From positions 62,001 through 126,000 of the forward strand of contig JAJXZX010000008.1 of the NCBI GenBank assembly GCA_021779835.1: a DNA stretch of 64,000 nucleotides. The letters are read 5' to 3'. This stretch comes from Pseudomonadota bacterium (GTDB lineage: Bacteria; Pseudomonadota; Alphaproteobacteria; Rhodobacterales; Rhodobacteraceae). The notes beneath the pieces were generated by a model that was given only the letters and a program-made list of their open reading frames with translations, did no database searches and was not told where the DNA came from. The position numbers were made by a program, and so were the translations under genes. Below, piece by piece: positions 26,362 through 36,461 of the stretch. Position 1 is the first letter of the stretch. Every line of letters starts with the position of its first letter.

Positions 26362-26819
26362 AAACGTGTCGAAATTACGACGGCCAATTTTATTCACTGG
26401 CCAATTGTGCGCGTTATCCGTGTTATCCGTGTATTTTTCGATTATTGAGGCCACAGCGGAAACACTGCAATCGTGGAAATCCTAAAATTCGGTTTTTAGC
26501 AGTTTGAGCGTTCGGTTTTTCCAGCAATATACTGGACGTCCCCCTCCGAAGAAATCTTACATTTTATCATTATAAATCATTATATTACACACAAAATTCA
26601 TGACACCATATTTCCGCCTGACCTGCAAACGCGGCCGAATCCCGGCTGGACATTGGCTTTCCCAAATAATAGCGCTGCGTAAATTCTTGCCCATATAGAA
26701 ATTCCCCGGCATCATGGCCTTTGAAGGCGTTCCGCGGGCAGGTGTTTGATATAGACGCCTTGCTTTCGCCGGTCTTAAAAGGCTGTAATTTAAGCGCGCC
26801 AGATTGACATTGGATCAGG
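26362..26819 (+). promoter_or_regulatory. long AT-rich leader upstream of the NRPS-PKS operon
   Basis: This 458-base region holds no convincing gene. It contains a direct repeat GGCCAATT at 26382-26389 and 26399-26406 (17-base period), a tandem nine-base repeat GTTATCCGT at 26413-26430, and an AT-rich stretch at 26555-26600 with TATAAATCAT and TATATT that may be promoter. The composition is clearly lower in GC than the giant gene that follows. Confidence 0.5.
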
Positions 26820-29800
26820 ATGACCTTGGAAGACGTCGCGCATATTGATCCCATCAAGGGCACGGGCTGTCTTTACGCGATTTTCGCGTCGCGCTGGCGC
26901 GAGGACCCGATGAAGATCGCGCTTGTCACTGACGGGCGCTCGCTGAGCTATGACGCGCTTCGGCAACAGGCAGGGGTCGTTGCTGAGTTGCTGGGCAAGG
27001 CAGGGGTCCAGCGCGGAGATTTTGTCGGGCTGCTCGCGTCACGCTCGATTGATGCCATCGCCGGGATGCTGGGCTGCCTTCAGATTGGCGCGGCTTATGT
27101 GCCCCTTGATCCGACCCATGCGCCCGAGCAGTTGAAGTTCATTGCTGGCGACGTGCCGCTGGCGGCGGCCCTGCTCGCCCCCGCTTATGCCTCCATGGCG
27201 GATGAGATCCTGCCGCAGGGCGTGGCCGTTCTGCCGCTGGTGCCTCCGCCAATCTCACACTTCGCCGATCTACCTGATCTTTACACCACCGCGTCGGGCG
27301 AGGATGCCGCCTATGTGATGTATACCTCCGGCACCACAGGCACGCCAAAAGGTGTGGTCGTGCCGCAGCGGGCGGTGGCCGCCATTGCCCACGGCCATCC
27401 ATTTTTCGGTGTGACCCCGCAGGACACCGTGCTGCATGCCTCGACGATCGCCTGCGATGGTTCGACGTTCGACATCTGGGGTGGGCTGTTGAATGGCGCG
27501 ACCGTGGCGGTGGTGGAAAGCGCCTTTCCTTCCGTCGATCAGATCGCGGCGGCGATGGTCGCGCACCACACGACTTTCGCGGTTTTCTACGCAGGTTTGA
27601 ACCATCTGCTGATCGATCACCGGCTGGATGCCTTCCAAGGTATGCGCACGGTCTGCTCTGGCGGGGATGTCATGTCGCCCGATCACGCGCGCCGCTTGCT
27701 GGCGGCTTTTCCGGACTTGCGGTTGAACAACATCTACGGGCCGACCGAAACCACCGTGGTCAGCCTTGGCACGCGCGTTTTGCCCCAGATGCTAGGCGGC
27801 ATCGCGGTCCCAATCGGCAAACCCTTGGCGCGGGAAGAGGCGTTTGTGGTGGATGATCGCTTGCAGCCGGTGCCGACAGGAACCACCGGCCAGCTTGTCA
27901 TTGCCGGGGCCGGTGTGGCACTAGGCTACCATAACCGGGCCGACCGCAGCGCAGCAGCCTTTGTGGCTGACCCTCGCCCGGGTCGACAAGGCCGGGTCTA
28001 TCTGACAGGTGACTTGGCCTGCGAGCAAGCGGATGGCTCCTTTATATTTCAGGGCCGCTTGGATCGGCAGATCAAGCTGGGCGGCCGCCGGATCGAGCTT
28101 GACGGGATAGAGCAGACGCTGCGTGCCCTTCCCTCGGTGCGCGACGTGGTAGTCGAGGTTCTGGGGGACGCGCACGAAAATCGTCGCATCGCCGCGATCT
28201 TCCTGCCAGAAGCACCGACCGACGACACCGCTGGTTTCCTCCGCAAGGCTTTGGCAGAGGCCGCGCGCACCCTGCCAGAGGGGAACCTGCCGCGCGTGAC
28301 ACATGTCGCGACCGACTGGCCGCTGACCCCAACCGGCAAAGTCGATCGCAAGGCGTTGTTTGCACAGCTTCAAACGCAAACACCAGCGCGAACCGCGCCA
28401 GCCTCCGATCTGACGGAAGTGATCGCGCAAGTCTGGCAACAGGTGCTCGGCGGCCCTTTGCCGACACCCGCAATGACCTTTTTCGACGCGGGCGGCACGT
28501 CGCTGCAATTGATCGACGCCCATGCGCGGCTTGAGGCGCGGCTGGGCAAAGCCTTCGACATCACGCTGATGTTCGAGACGCCGCGCCTTGGCGCGCTCGC
28601 CTCCCGTCTGCAGGCACTGGTGGCGATCGAGCAGCCTGCGCCGCACGAAGCGTTGGACGCCCACGGTGAGAACATCGACCGCGACATTGCCATCATCGGC
28701 ATGGCGGGCCGCTTCCCTGGCGCGCCCTCGGTGGCGGCCTTCTGGCAGCAGCTTCGCGCTGGCAAAACCGCTATCCGCCAGTTCTCGCTTGCTGAAATCG
28801 ACGTCTCGGTGCCGCCCGCGGTTCGCAACGCGCCGAATTATGTCACCGCCCGCGCTATTGTTGACGACGTGGATCTGTTTGACGCGAAGTTCTTCGGCAT
28901 TTTGCCGAAGGATGCCGAGCGTATGGACCCGCAGGCGCGGATCTTCTTGGAGGTTTGCACCGAGGCGCTGGACGATGCCGCCATCGACCCCGCCCGCGCG
29001 CCGGGCCCGGTCGCGGTCTTCGCCGGAAGCTCGATGAGCACCTATCTGCTTCATAACCTTCTGCCGGGACGCGAGGCGCTGGACGCCTTTACCGCTGGCT
29101 ATCAGATCACCGATTACGCGACGCTGACCGGCAACGTCACCGACAGCCTCGCCACCCGCATCGCCTATAAGCTGGACCTGAAGGGCCCGGCGATGACGGT
29201 GGCAACTGCGTGTTCAACCTCCCTGACCGGCATCGCGCAGGCGGTGCAAACTCTGCGCGCCGGACAGGCCTCGGTGGCCTTGGCGGGGGGGGTGTCGATC
29301 ACCTTCCCGCAACGGCGTGGCTACCTTGCGCAAGAGGGCGGCATGGCCTCGGCCAGCAGTCTTTGCCGGCCGTTCGATGCCGATGCCGATGGCACCGTGT
29401 TTGGCGACGGTGCGGGCGTCGTGGTCTTGAAGCGGCTTGCCGACGCAGAGCGCGATGGCGACCGCATCTATGCCGTGATCCGGGGCGCGGGTGTGACCAA
29501 TGACGGGGCCGCCAAGATGTCCTACACGGCCCCCTCGGTTCAGGGGCAGACAGCCGCGATTGAGATGGCGCATCGTGACGCCGGTATCGCGCCCGAGACG
29601 ATTTCCTATGTCGAGTGTCACGGCACCGCGACGCCCTTGGGCGACCCGATCGAGATCGCGGGCCTTGCGCGGGCTTTTGGCAATTTACCCGCGCAAACAT
29701 GTGCCATCGGCTCGGTCAAGGGCAACGTCGGGCATCTGGATGCGGCGGCGGGCGTGGTTGGCGTCATCAAGACCGCGCTGATGCTTTACGCAGCAGAGCT

Positions 29801-32800
29801 TGCGCCGACCGCGAATTTCCGCACACCGAACCCGCGCATCGACTTCGCCACAAGCCCGTTCCATGTCGTGGATCGCTTGCAGCCATGGATATCGCTGGGG
29901 CCACGCCGCGCGGGCGTCAGCTCTTTCGGCGTGGGCGGCACCAATGTGCATCTGGTGCTGCAAGAGGCGCCGGAACGCAGCGCACAGCCAGATGCCGCAT
30001 CGGTTCAGGTCCTGCCGCTCTCTGCCGCGACGCCAGAGGCGCTGGCCGCAATGACGCAAGCGCTTGCCGACCGGCTGGAGCAACCCAATGCCCCCTCGCT
30101 TGCCGATGTGGCACTGACCCTGCAAGACGGCCGCACCACGCGCGCGTTCCGCACCACTGTCGTGGCGCAAACGGCTGTGGAGGCTGCGTCGCGACTGCGG
30201 GCCGCCCCATTGCCAGACCGCGCGACGCCAGACCAACCACCGCGCCTCGCGTTCCTGTTTCCCGGCCAAGGCTCGCAATATCCCGGCATGGCGCGCGATC
30301 TTTACGCGGCGGCACCAGAGGCCGCACGCGTGATCGACGAAGGTGCAGAGATTCTGCGCCCGCTGCTGGACCTCGACATCCGCGAACTGATCTGCGCCGC
30401 CGACCCGTCTGACCAAGACCGCGCGCGCCAATTGGCGGAGACGCGGCTGACGCAGCCCGCGCTTTACCTCACGCAAATCGCCACGGCGCGGCTTTGGCAG
30501 GCACGCGGGGTGCGCCCGGACCTGCTGATCGGCCATTCGGTGGGCGAGTTTGCGGCGGCCACTGTTGCAGGCGTCATGACGTTCGAGACGGCGCTGGCCA
30601 TCATTTCCGCCCGAGGCCGCCTGATGCAAGACCAGCCGCCGGGCGCCATGCTCTCGGTGCGCTGTGATGTGGACGCGCTGATGCCCCACCTTGCGGCGGC
30701 AACGGCAGCCGGGCTGCACCTTGACCTCGCCGCCCGCAACGCGCCGAAGCTGCAAGTGCTTGCCGGGCCGACCGACGCGATTGAGGTTTTCGCCCAAACC
30801 CTGACCGCGCAGGGCATTGCCAACACGCGCCTGCAAACCTCGCACGCGTTTCATTCGGCGATGATGGACCCGGTGGTTCCTGCGCTGACGGCAATGATCG
30901 CGGCGCGTGCATTGCAAAGCCCGGCGATCCCGATCCTGTCCACCGTCACCGGTGCCCTGCTCACCGACGTCGAGGCGCAAAGCCCCGCCTATTGGGCCGG
31001 ACAGGCGCGTGCAACGGTCAGATTTCAGGCCGCCCTTGAGGCGGTGGCCGCCATGGGCCCGTGCCTGTTCGTCGAGGTAGGCGCTGGTCGCACCCTGTCG
31101 GCCTTCGCGGCGCAGACCCTGACGCGCGGGCGCCACGGTGGCATCGTTCAGTCCTTGCCGGATCATACCCAATCTGGTCTGGATGCGCCCTCCACCCTGT
31201 CCGCCGCGTTTGCCAAACTGTGGGAGGCCGGCGTTGCAATCGACTGGTCGCGCCTGCCGCGTGGCGGGCGAAAGACCTCGCTGCCCCCATACCCTTTCCA
31301 ACGGCGTCGGCACTGGGTGGACCCCATCGCCGCACCGTCGCACCCGCTCCATAGTTCTTCGACCCTCCCAACCAAGGTCGAAATGCCCGAGGTAATCATG
31401 TCGTCAGTGCCAATCCAAACCAACCGTCTGCCCCAGTTGAAAGTGGATTTGGTGACCCTGTTCAGCGACCTTTCCGGCGAGACGCTGACCTTGGCCGAGG
31501 CTGACGCGCCGTTCCTTGAACTTGGGTTCGACTCGCTGTTCATGGGGCAGGTCGCGGCGGCAATCGGGCGCAATTACGGGGTCGAGATGACGTTCCGCAG
31601 CCTTCTGTCGGACTATCCCAGCATTGACGCCCTTGCGGCCCATCTTGACGCAGCGCTGCCCGCAGCGCTGCCCCCGCCGACAGCGGTGCAACCAACTCCG
31701 CCCATGCCGGCTCCGACCGCCCCGAACGCCCCCTCGACCAGCGATCTTGCCGCGATGATTCAGGCGCAAATGGCCACGTTGCAAGCATTGCAGCAGGCGG
31801 TCGCGGCGCAGGGCCAAGGTCCGGCACCTGTCGTGACCACGGCCAGTGCACCGCTTGCGATTACCGCTGCACCCGTCGAGGCGGCGGGAATGGGCCGCGC
31901 GCCCAGCGTCTCTGGCGCAAAGCTGGATGAGCGTCAGCTGAGTTTTGTGCGCGACCTAGCCACCCGCTACGCGGCACGGCACGCCAAATCCAAGGCCTAT
32001 ACCGCCAAGCACCGCGCCCATCTTGCCGATCCCCGCACCGCCGCAGGCTTTCACCCCGATTGGAAAGAGCTGACCTTCCCCATCGTCGCCGACCGCTCCA
32101 AAGGGTCCGAGATCGTCGATATCGACGGCAATGCCTTTGTCGATCTGGTCAACGGCTTCGGCCAAACCGCCTTTGGCCATGCCCCCGAATTCGTCAGCGA
32201 GGCAATCCGCCGTCAGTTGGACAAAGGCTACGCGATTGGCCCGCAAGCGGACCGTGCCGGACCTTTGGCCGACCGCCTTGCCACGACGCTCGGCCACGAC
32301 CGGGTTACGTTCTGCAACACCGGGTCAGAGGCGGTGATGGCCGCCATGCGCCTGACGCGCGCCGTAACCGGACGCGACCGCATCGTCGTGTTCTCCAATG
32401 ACTACCACGGCCAGTTCGATGAAGTTCTGGTCAAGGGAAAAACCCGTGGCGGCGATCCCGCTGCCCTGCCCATCGCACCTGGCATTCCCCGCGCCAACCT
32501 CGCCAATATGACGGTGCTTGCCTACGGCGACGCCGCATCGCTTGACTGGATCGCGGCGCATGGGTCCGAGATCGCGGCCGTGATCGTAGAGCCGGTGCAA
32601 AGCCGCCACCCCGAACATCGCCCCGAAGCGTTTGCGCGGAAACTGCGCGAGATCACCGCCGCTGCTGGCACCGCGCTGGTATTCGACGAAGTGGTGACTG
32701 GCTTTCGCACCCATATGCGCGGGATGCAGGGGGTCTGGGGCATCGAGGCCGACCTTGCCACCTATGGCAAAGTCGTCGGTGGCGGGATGCCAATCGGCCT

Positions 32801-35800
32801 GCTTGCCGGGCGCGCGCGGTTTATGGACGCGCTCGATGGTGGCCAATGGCGCTATGGCGACGCCTCGGCCCCCGAGGTCGCCCCGACCTTCTTCGCCGGA
32901 ACGTTTGTGCGTCACCCGCTGGTTCTGGCCGCAACCGAGGCCGTTCTGGATCATCTGGAGGCTCAAGGATCGGTCCTTTGGCAAGATGTGCCCGCGCGAA
33001 CCGTTGCGCTTGTCAGCCGGATGAACGCAGCCCTCGCTACGCGCGGCCTGCCGCAACTGGTCGAAACCTACAACGGCTGGTTCGTCATCAACGTGACGGC
33101 CCGTGATCCGCGCGCGACGCTTCTTTTCGCGCTGATGCGGATGGAGGGGGTGCACGTCCTTGACGGCTACTGCGGTTTCCTGACCACGGCGCATGGCCAA
33201 GCTGCCATCGACCACGTTGCCCGCGCTTTTGAAACGGCCCTCGATGCCCTGCAATCGGTCGGCATCCTTGCGCCGTCCGAAACGGTCGTCGTGACCGAAG
33301 CGATCCCGGAAATCCCGCTGACCGCCAGCCAGCGCGAAATCTGGATGACGCACCAACTGGGCGACAATGCCGCCTGCAGCTTTAACGAAAGCGTGTCGCT
33401 ATATCTCGGCGGCCCGCTGCAACTGGCAGCACTGGAAAGCGCGTTCACCCAACTTTTGGACCGCCATGACGCGTTGCGCATGGTCTTTGCCCGCTCTGGA
33501 TCGCATTTCTCAATCGCCACACCAACGCCCGTTGCCCTGCCCGTATTGGACTTGATCGGCCCTGACTCTGAGCCTGCGTTGCAGGATCTGCTGTCCACTG
33601 ACGCGACCCTGCCAATCGAGATCACCACCCACGGCCCGATCCGCGCGACTCTCGTGCGCCTTGGGCCGGATCGGCATGTGTTGGTCATCACCGCCCATCA
33701 CATTGCGTGCGACGGGTGGTCGTTCAACCTGCTGATCGACGAACTGGCGGCGCTTTACGCCGCCGCCGCGACGGGTCAAGCCCCGCCCCTGCCAAACGCC
33801 CCCTCTTTCGCGGCATTTGCGCGGGCCGAGGCCGGAGCGAGCCGCCCTTCAGCCTCGCTCGACTACTGGCGCGCGCAATATACCACTGTCCCCCCCCTTC
33901 CGGATCTTCCCACCGATCGGGCGCATCCGGGCATCAAGAGCTATCGCGGCGCAACCGTTCACGCGTCGATCGATGCCGACCGGATCACCGCTGTGCGCAA
34001 GGCGGGTGCTGCATTGGGCTGCACCTTGTTCACAACCTTGTTTGGCAGCCTTCAAATCACCCTTGGTCGTCTCAGTGGCGCCACCGATGTGGTGCTGGGC
34101 GTGCCAACCGCCGGGCAGACCCTGCTGACGAACACCGCCCTTGTCGGGCATTGCGTGAATTTCCTGCCAATCCGCGCCAGTTTCGACCCGACGCGGCCTG
34201 CGGCCGATCATTTCCGCGCCTTGAGCAAGGCCATTCTGACGGCGTTCGATCATCAAGACGTTACCTTCGGCACCCTCGTGCAAGAGCTTGACATCCAACG
34301 CAATCTTTCGCGCATGCCCTTGACCGAGGTTCAGTTCAACCTGGAACGCGTGGCAGATGAACTCGTTGCCGCGGATCTGACCATCACGCCGGTGCCAAAC
34401 GCCAAGGCCGCCGCGAACTTTGATCTGGTGTTCAACATGATCGACGGGCGGCGCGGTTTGCGGATCGAGGCCACCTACAACGCCGACCTGTTCGACGCCG
34501 AAACCATCAAGCGCTGGCTCGGCCATTTCACCGCCGTGCTCTCCGCGATTGCCGCCGATCCGCAGCAAGCGATCGAGGCGTTGCCGCTTCATGATGCGAC
34601 AGCGCTGACCAATCTGATCGAAGCGCCAAATCAAACCACCGCCGCTTTCGACCGCCATGCGATGGTGCAGGATCTGGTGCGGGCGACGGCGGCCAAATAT
34701 CCCGACTCGATTGCCGTCGAAACCTCTGACGAGACCCTGACCCATGCCGCGCTGAACCGGGCAAGCGACGCGTTGGCCGCGCATATCCAGAGCGTCTTCC
34801 CAACCCCCGGCACGCGCATCGCAGTGGCGCTGCCGCGCACTGCGGGGATGCTGGTCGCGCTGCTGGCCGTGTTGAAGGCGGGCCATACCTATGTGCCCCT
34901 TGATCCGCGCCAGCCCGAGGCACGGCTGCGCTCTATCCTTGAAACGGCCGAGGTTGCCGGCCTTATCGCCGATAATGCGCCATTCGCCACAGGGCTGCCG
35001 CTTACGCTAATCAAACCCGCAGACGCCACGCCAGACGCCACGCCGCGGCCCGTTGCCAGTGATCCAGAGCGTGCCGCCTATATCATTTTCACCTCCGGCT
35101 CGACCGGAACACCGAAGGGGGTGGCAATTCCGCATCGCGCCGTGGTCAACTTCCTGACCAGCATGGCCCGCGCGCCTGGCATGGGCGCCAAGGACAGCAT
35201 TCTGTCCGTCACCACCGTCATGTTCGACATCGCGGTGCTGGAGCTGTTCCTGCCACTCGTCACCGGCGCGCGGGTGGTGATCGCGTCTTCGGACGAGGTG
35301 CGCGACGGTTTCGCGTTGATTGACCGGCTCGACCGTGGCGACATTACCATGATGCAGGCCACGCCCACGCTTTGGGACATGCTGCTCGACGCGGGTCTCA
35401 CCCTGTCGCCCAATCTGACCATGCTGGCCGGCGGAGAGCCCTTGCCCGCCGACCTTGCCACGCGGCTTCTGTCAGGGGGAGGCGCGCTGTGGAACATGTA
35501 TGGGCCGACCGAAACCACGATCTGGTCCGCAATCCGGCGCATTACCGACGCGACGATCACCATCGGCGCACCCATCGCCAATACCGAGCTGCACATCCTC
35601 TCGGACGCCGATCAACCCCAACCGATTGGCGTCGCGGGAGAGTTGAATATCGGCGGTGACGGCCTTGCACTGGGCTACTATGGCCGCGAGGACCTGACCG
35701 CCGCCGCCGTCCGCGATGTCGTGCTTAACGGGCGGAGGCGCAGGCTTTACCGCACCGGCGATCTGGCCAAACGGCTTCCCAATGGCGAGGTCGTGGTGCT

Positions 35801-36461
35801 GGGCCGCAAAGATACGCAGGTCAAACTGCGCGGGTTCCGTATCGAACTGGGCGAGATTGAAACGCAACTCCGCGCGATGCCCGGCGTCGATAAGGTTGCG
35901 GTGGATATCCGCGCCAGACCCAGCGGTGACAAACGCCTTGTCGCATGGATCGTCGCGGCAAAAGATGTGCAGCCGGATCTTGCGGCCATCGCCGCCAACC
36001 TGTCGCGGCTCTTGCCCGACTACATGCAGCCGCAAGACTGGATGATCCTTCCCGCCCTGCCGCAAACGGCAAATGGCAAGCTGGACCGCAAGGCGTTGCC
36101 CGATCCCGATGGCGCGGTGCCCTCCTCCGCCGGTCCGCGTGCGGTGGCGATCACCACGCCCGCAACCCCGTCAGAGCAATGCTTGCACGATCTGTGGGCG
36201 CGGGTGCTTGGCAAGCCGTCCGTTGATGTCAGCGTGACATTGCACCAGATGGGCGTCGACTCGTTGATGATCTTCCGGCTTGCCGCGCGGATGCTGGACG
36301 AGGGCTTGAACCTTGATGCGCGCGACCTGCTTGCGCATCCCTCAATCCGCCAGCTTGCCACCTTCCGCGACGCGCAAAGCAACGCCGCCATAAAGGCGCG
36401 TCCGCAACTCAAAGACTACCGCTTGGGCGCGCGGCGCGCGCAGCAGAGGGCCTCGTCATGA
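26820..36461 (+). CDS. hybrid NRPS-PKS synthetase: A-T-KS-AT-T-AMT-C-A-T
   Basis: The 3213-residue multidomain enzyme reads in order: adenylation (15-515), carrier (Ser561 in GGTS), ketosynthase (620-1045; Cys798, His934, His972), acyltransferase (1140-1440; Ser1240 in GHSVGE, HAFH at 1342-1345, a malonyl-CoA signature), carrier (Ser1572), a Pro/Ala/Gln linker, class-III PLP aminotransferase (1705-2145; Asp1956, Lys1984), condensation (2160-2600; H2293-H2294-x3-D2298-G), adenylation (2615-3095, Lys3087) and carrier (Ser3148). There is no ketoreductase. The AT-T-AMT-C-A-T part parallels mycosubtilin/iturin synthetases. Residues of the second A domain read D-I-L-Q-L-G-M-I-W-K, a glycine code; the first reads D-G-F-V-C-G-I-V-V-K by hand alignment, unassigned. 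Expected intermediate: a beta-amino acid joined to glycine. The stop overlaps the next gene by four bases. Confidence 0.95.
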   Translation: MTLEDVAHIDPIKGTGCLYAIFASRWREDPMKIALVTDGRSLSYDALRQQAGVVAELLGKAGVQRGDFVGLLASRSIDAIAGMLGCLQIGAAYVPLDPTHAPEQLKFIAGDVPLAAALLAPAYASMADEILPQGVAVLPLVPPPISHFADLPDLYTTASGEDAAYVMYTSGTTGTPKGVVVPQRAVAAIAHGHPFFGVTPQDTVLHASTIACDGSTFDIWGGLLNGATVAVVESAFPSVDQIAAAMVAHHTTFAVFYAGLNHLLIDHRLDAFQGMRTVCSGGDVMSPDHARRLLAAFPDLRLNNIYGPTETTVVSLGTRVLPQMLGGIAVPIGKPLAREEAFVVDDRLQPVPTGTTGQLVIAGAGVALGYHNRADRSAAAFVADPRPGRQGRVYLTGDLACEQADGSFIFQGRLDRQIKLGGRRIELDGIEQTLRALPSVRDVVVEVLGDAHENRRIAAIFLPEAPTDDTAGFLRKALAEAARTLPEGNLPRVTHVATDWPLTPTGKVDRKALFAQLQTQTPARTAPASDLTEVIAQVWQQVLGGPLPTPAMTFFDAGGTSLQLIDAHARLEARLGKAFDITLMFETPRLGALASRLQALVAIEQPAPHEALDAHGENIDRDIAIIGMAGRFPGAPSVAAFWQQLRAGKTAIRQFSLAEIDVSVPPAVRNAPNYVTARAIVDDVDLFDAKFFGILPKDAERMDPQARIFLEVCTEALDDAAIDPARAPGPVAVFAGSSMSTYLLHNLLPGREALDAFTAGYQITDYATLTGNVTDSLATRIAYKLDLKGPAMTVATACSTSLTGIAQAVQTLRAGQASVALAGGVSITFPQRRGYLAQEGGMASASSLCRPFDADADGTVFGDGAGVVVLKRLADAERDGDRIYAVIRGAGVTNDGAAKMSYTAPSVQGQTAAIEMAHRDAGIAPETISYVECHGTATPLGDPIEIAGLARAFGNLPAQTCAIGSVKGNVGHLDAAAGVVGVIKTALMLYAAELAPTANFRTPNPRIDFATSPFHVVDRLQPWISLGPRRAGVSSFGVGGTNVHLVLQEAPERSAQPDAASVQVLPLSAATPEALAAMTQALADRLEQPNAPSLADVALTLQDGRTTRAFRTTVVAQTAVEAASRLRAAPLPDRATPDQPPRLAFLFPGQGSQYPGMARDLYAAAPEAARVIDEGAEILRPLLDLDIRELICAADPSDQDRARQLAETRLTQPALYLTQIATARLWQARGVRPDLLIGHSVGEFAAATVAGVMTFETALAIISARGRLMQDQPPGAMLSVRCDVDALMPHLAAATAAGLHLDLAARNAPKLQVLAGPTDAIEVFAQTLTAQGIANTRLQTSHAFHSAMMDPVVPALTAMIAARALQSPAIPILSTVTGALLTDVEAQSPAYWAGQARATVRFQAALEAVAAMGPCLFVEVGAGRTLSAFAAQTLTRGRHGGIVQSLPDHTQSGLDAPSTLSAAFAKLWEAGVAIDWSRLPRGGRKTSLPPYPFQRRRHWVDPIAAPSHPLHSSSTLPTKVEMPEVIMSSVPIQTNRLPQLKVDLVTLFSDLSGETLTLAEADAPFLELGFDSLFMGQVAAAIGRNYGVEMTFRSLLSDYPSIDALAAHLDAALPAALPPPTAVQPTPPMPAPTAPNAPSTSDLAAMIQAQMATLQALQQAVAAQGQGPAPVVTTASAPLAITAAPVEAAGMGRAPSVSGAKLDERQLSFVRDLATRYAARHAKSKAYTAKHRAHLADPRTAAGFHPDWKELTFPIVADRSKGSEIVDIDGNAFVDLVNGFGQTAFGHAPEFVSEAIRRQLDKGYAIGPQADRAGPLADRLATTLGHDRVTFCNTGSEAVMAAMRLTRAVTGRDRIVVFSNDYHGQFDEVLVKGKTRGGDPAALPIAPGIPRANLANMTVLAYGDAASLDWIAAHGSEIAAVIVEPVQSRHPEHRPEAFARKLREITAAAGTALVFDEVVTGFRTHMRGMQGVWGIEADLATYGKVVGGGMPIGLLAGRARFMDALDGGQWRYGDASAPEVAPTFFAGTFVRHPLVLAATEAVLDHLEAQGSVLWQDVPARTVALVSRMNAALATRGLPQLVETYNGWFVINVTARDPRATLLFALMRMEGVHVLDGYCGFLTTAHGQAAIDHVARAFETALDALQSVGILAPSETVVVTEAIPEIPLTASQREIWMTHQLGDNAACSFNESVSLYLGGPLQLAALESAFTQLLDRHDALRMVFARSGSHFSIATPTPVALPVLDLIGPDSEPALQDLLSTDATLPIEITTHGPIRATLVRLGPDRHVLVITAHHIACDGWSFNLLIDELAALYAAAATGQAPPLPNAPSFAAFARAEAGASRPSASLDYWRAQYTTVPPLPDLPTDRAHPGIKSYRGATVHASIDADRITAVRKAGAALGCTLFTTLFGSLQITLGRLSGATDVVLGVPTAGQTLLTNTALVGHCVNFLPIRASFDPTRPAADHFRALSKAILTAFDHQDVTFGTLVQELDIQRNLSRMPLTEVQFNLERVADELVAADLTITPVPNAKAAANFDLVFNMIDGRRGLRIEATYNADLFDAETIKRWLGHFTAVLSAIAADPQQAIEALPLHDATALTNLIEAPNQTTAAFDRHAMVQDLVRATAAKYPDSIAVETSDETLTHAALNRASDALAAHIQSVFPTPGTRIAVALPRTAGMLVALLAVLKAGHTYVPLDPRQPEARLRSILETAEVAGLIADNAPFATGLPLTLIKPADATPDATPRPVASDPERAAYIIFTSGSTGTPKGVAIPHRAVVNFLTSMARAPGMGAKDSILSVTTVMFDIAVLELFLPLVTGARVVIASSDEVRDGFALIDRLDRGDITMMQATPTLWDMLLDAGLTLSPNLTMLAGGEPLPADLATRLLSGGGALWNMYGPTETTIWSAIRRITDATITIGAPIANTELHILSDADQPQPIGVAGELNIGGDGLALGYYGREDLTAAAVRDVVLNGRRRRLYRTGDLAKRLPNGEVVVLGRKDTQVKLRGFRIELGEIETQLRAMPGVDKVAVDIRARPSGDKRLVAWIVAAKDVQPDLAAIAANLSRLLPDYMQPQDWMILPALPQTANGKLDRKALPDPDGAVPSSAGPRAVAITTPATPSEQCLHDLWARVLGKPSVDVSVTLHQMGVDSLMIFRLAARMLDEGLNLDARDLLAHPSIRQLATFRDAQSNAAIKARPQLKDYRLGARRAQQRASS

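Noticed and set aside
26585-26863. 92-codon minus-strand frame over the synthetase start
   Set aside because: It overlaps the first codons of the giant gene, has no ribosome site and no family.
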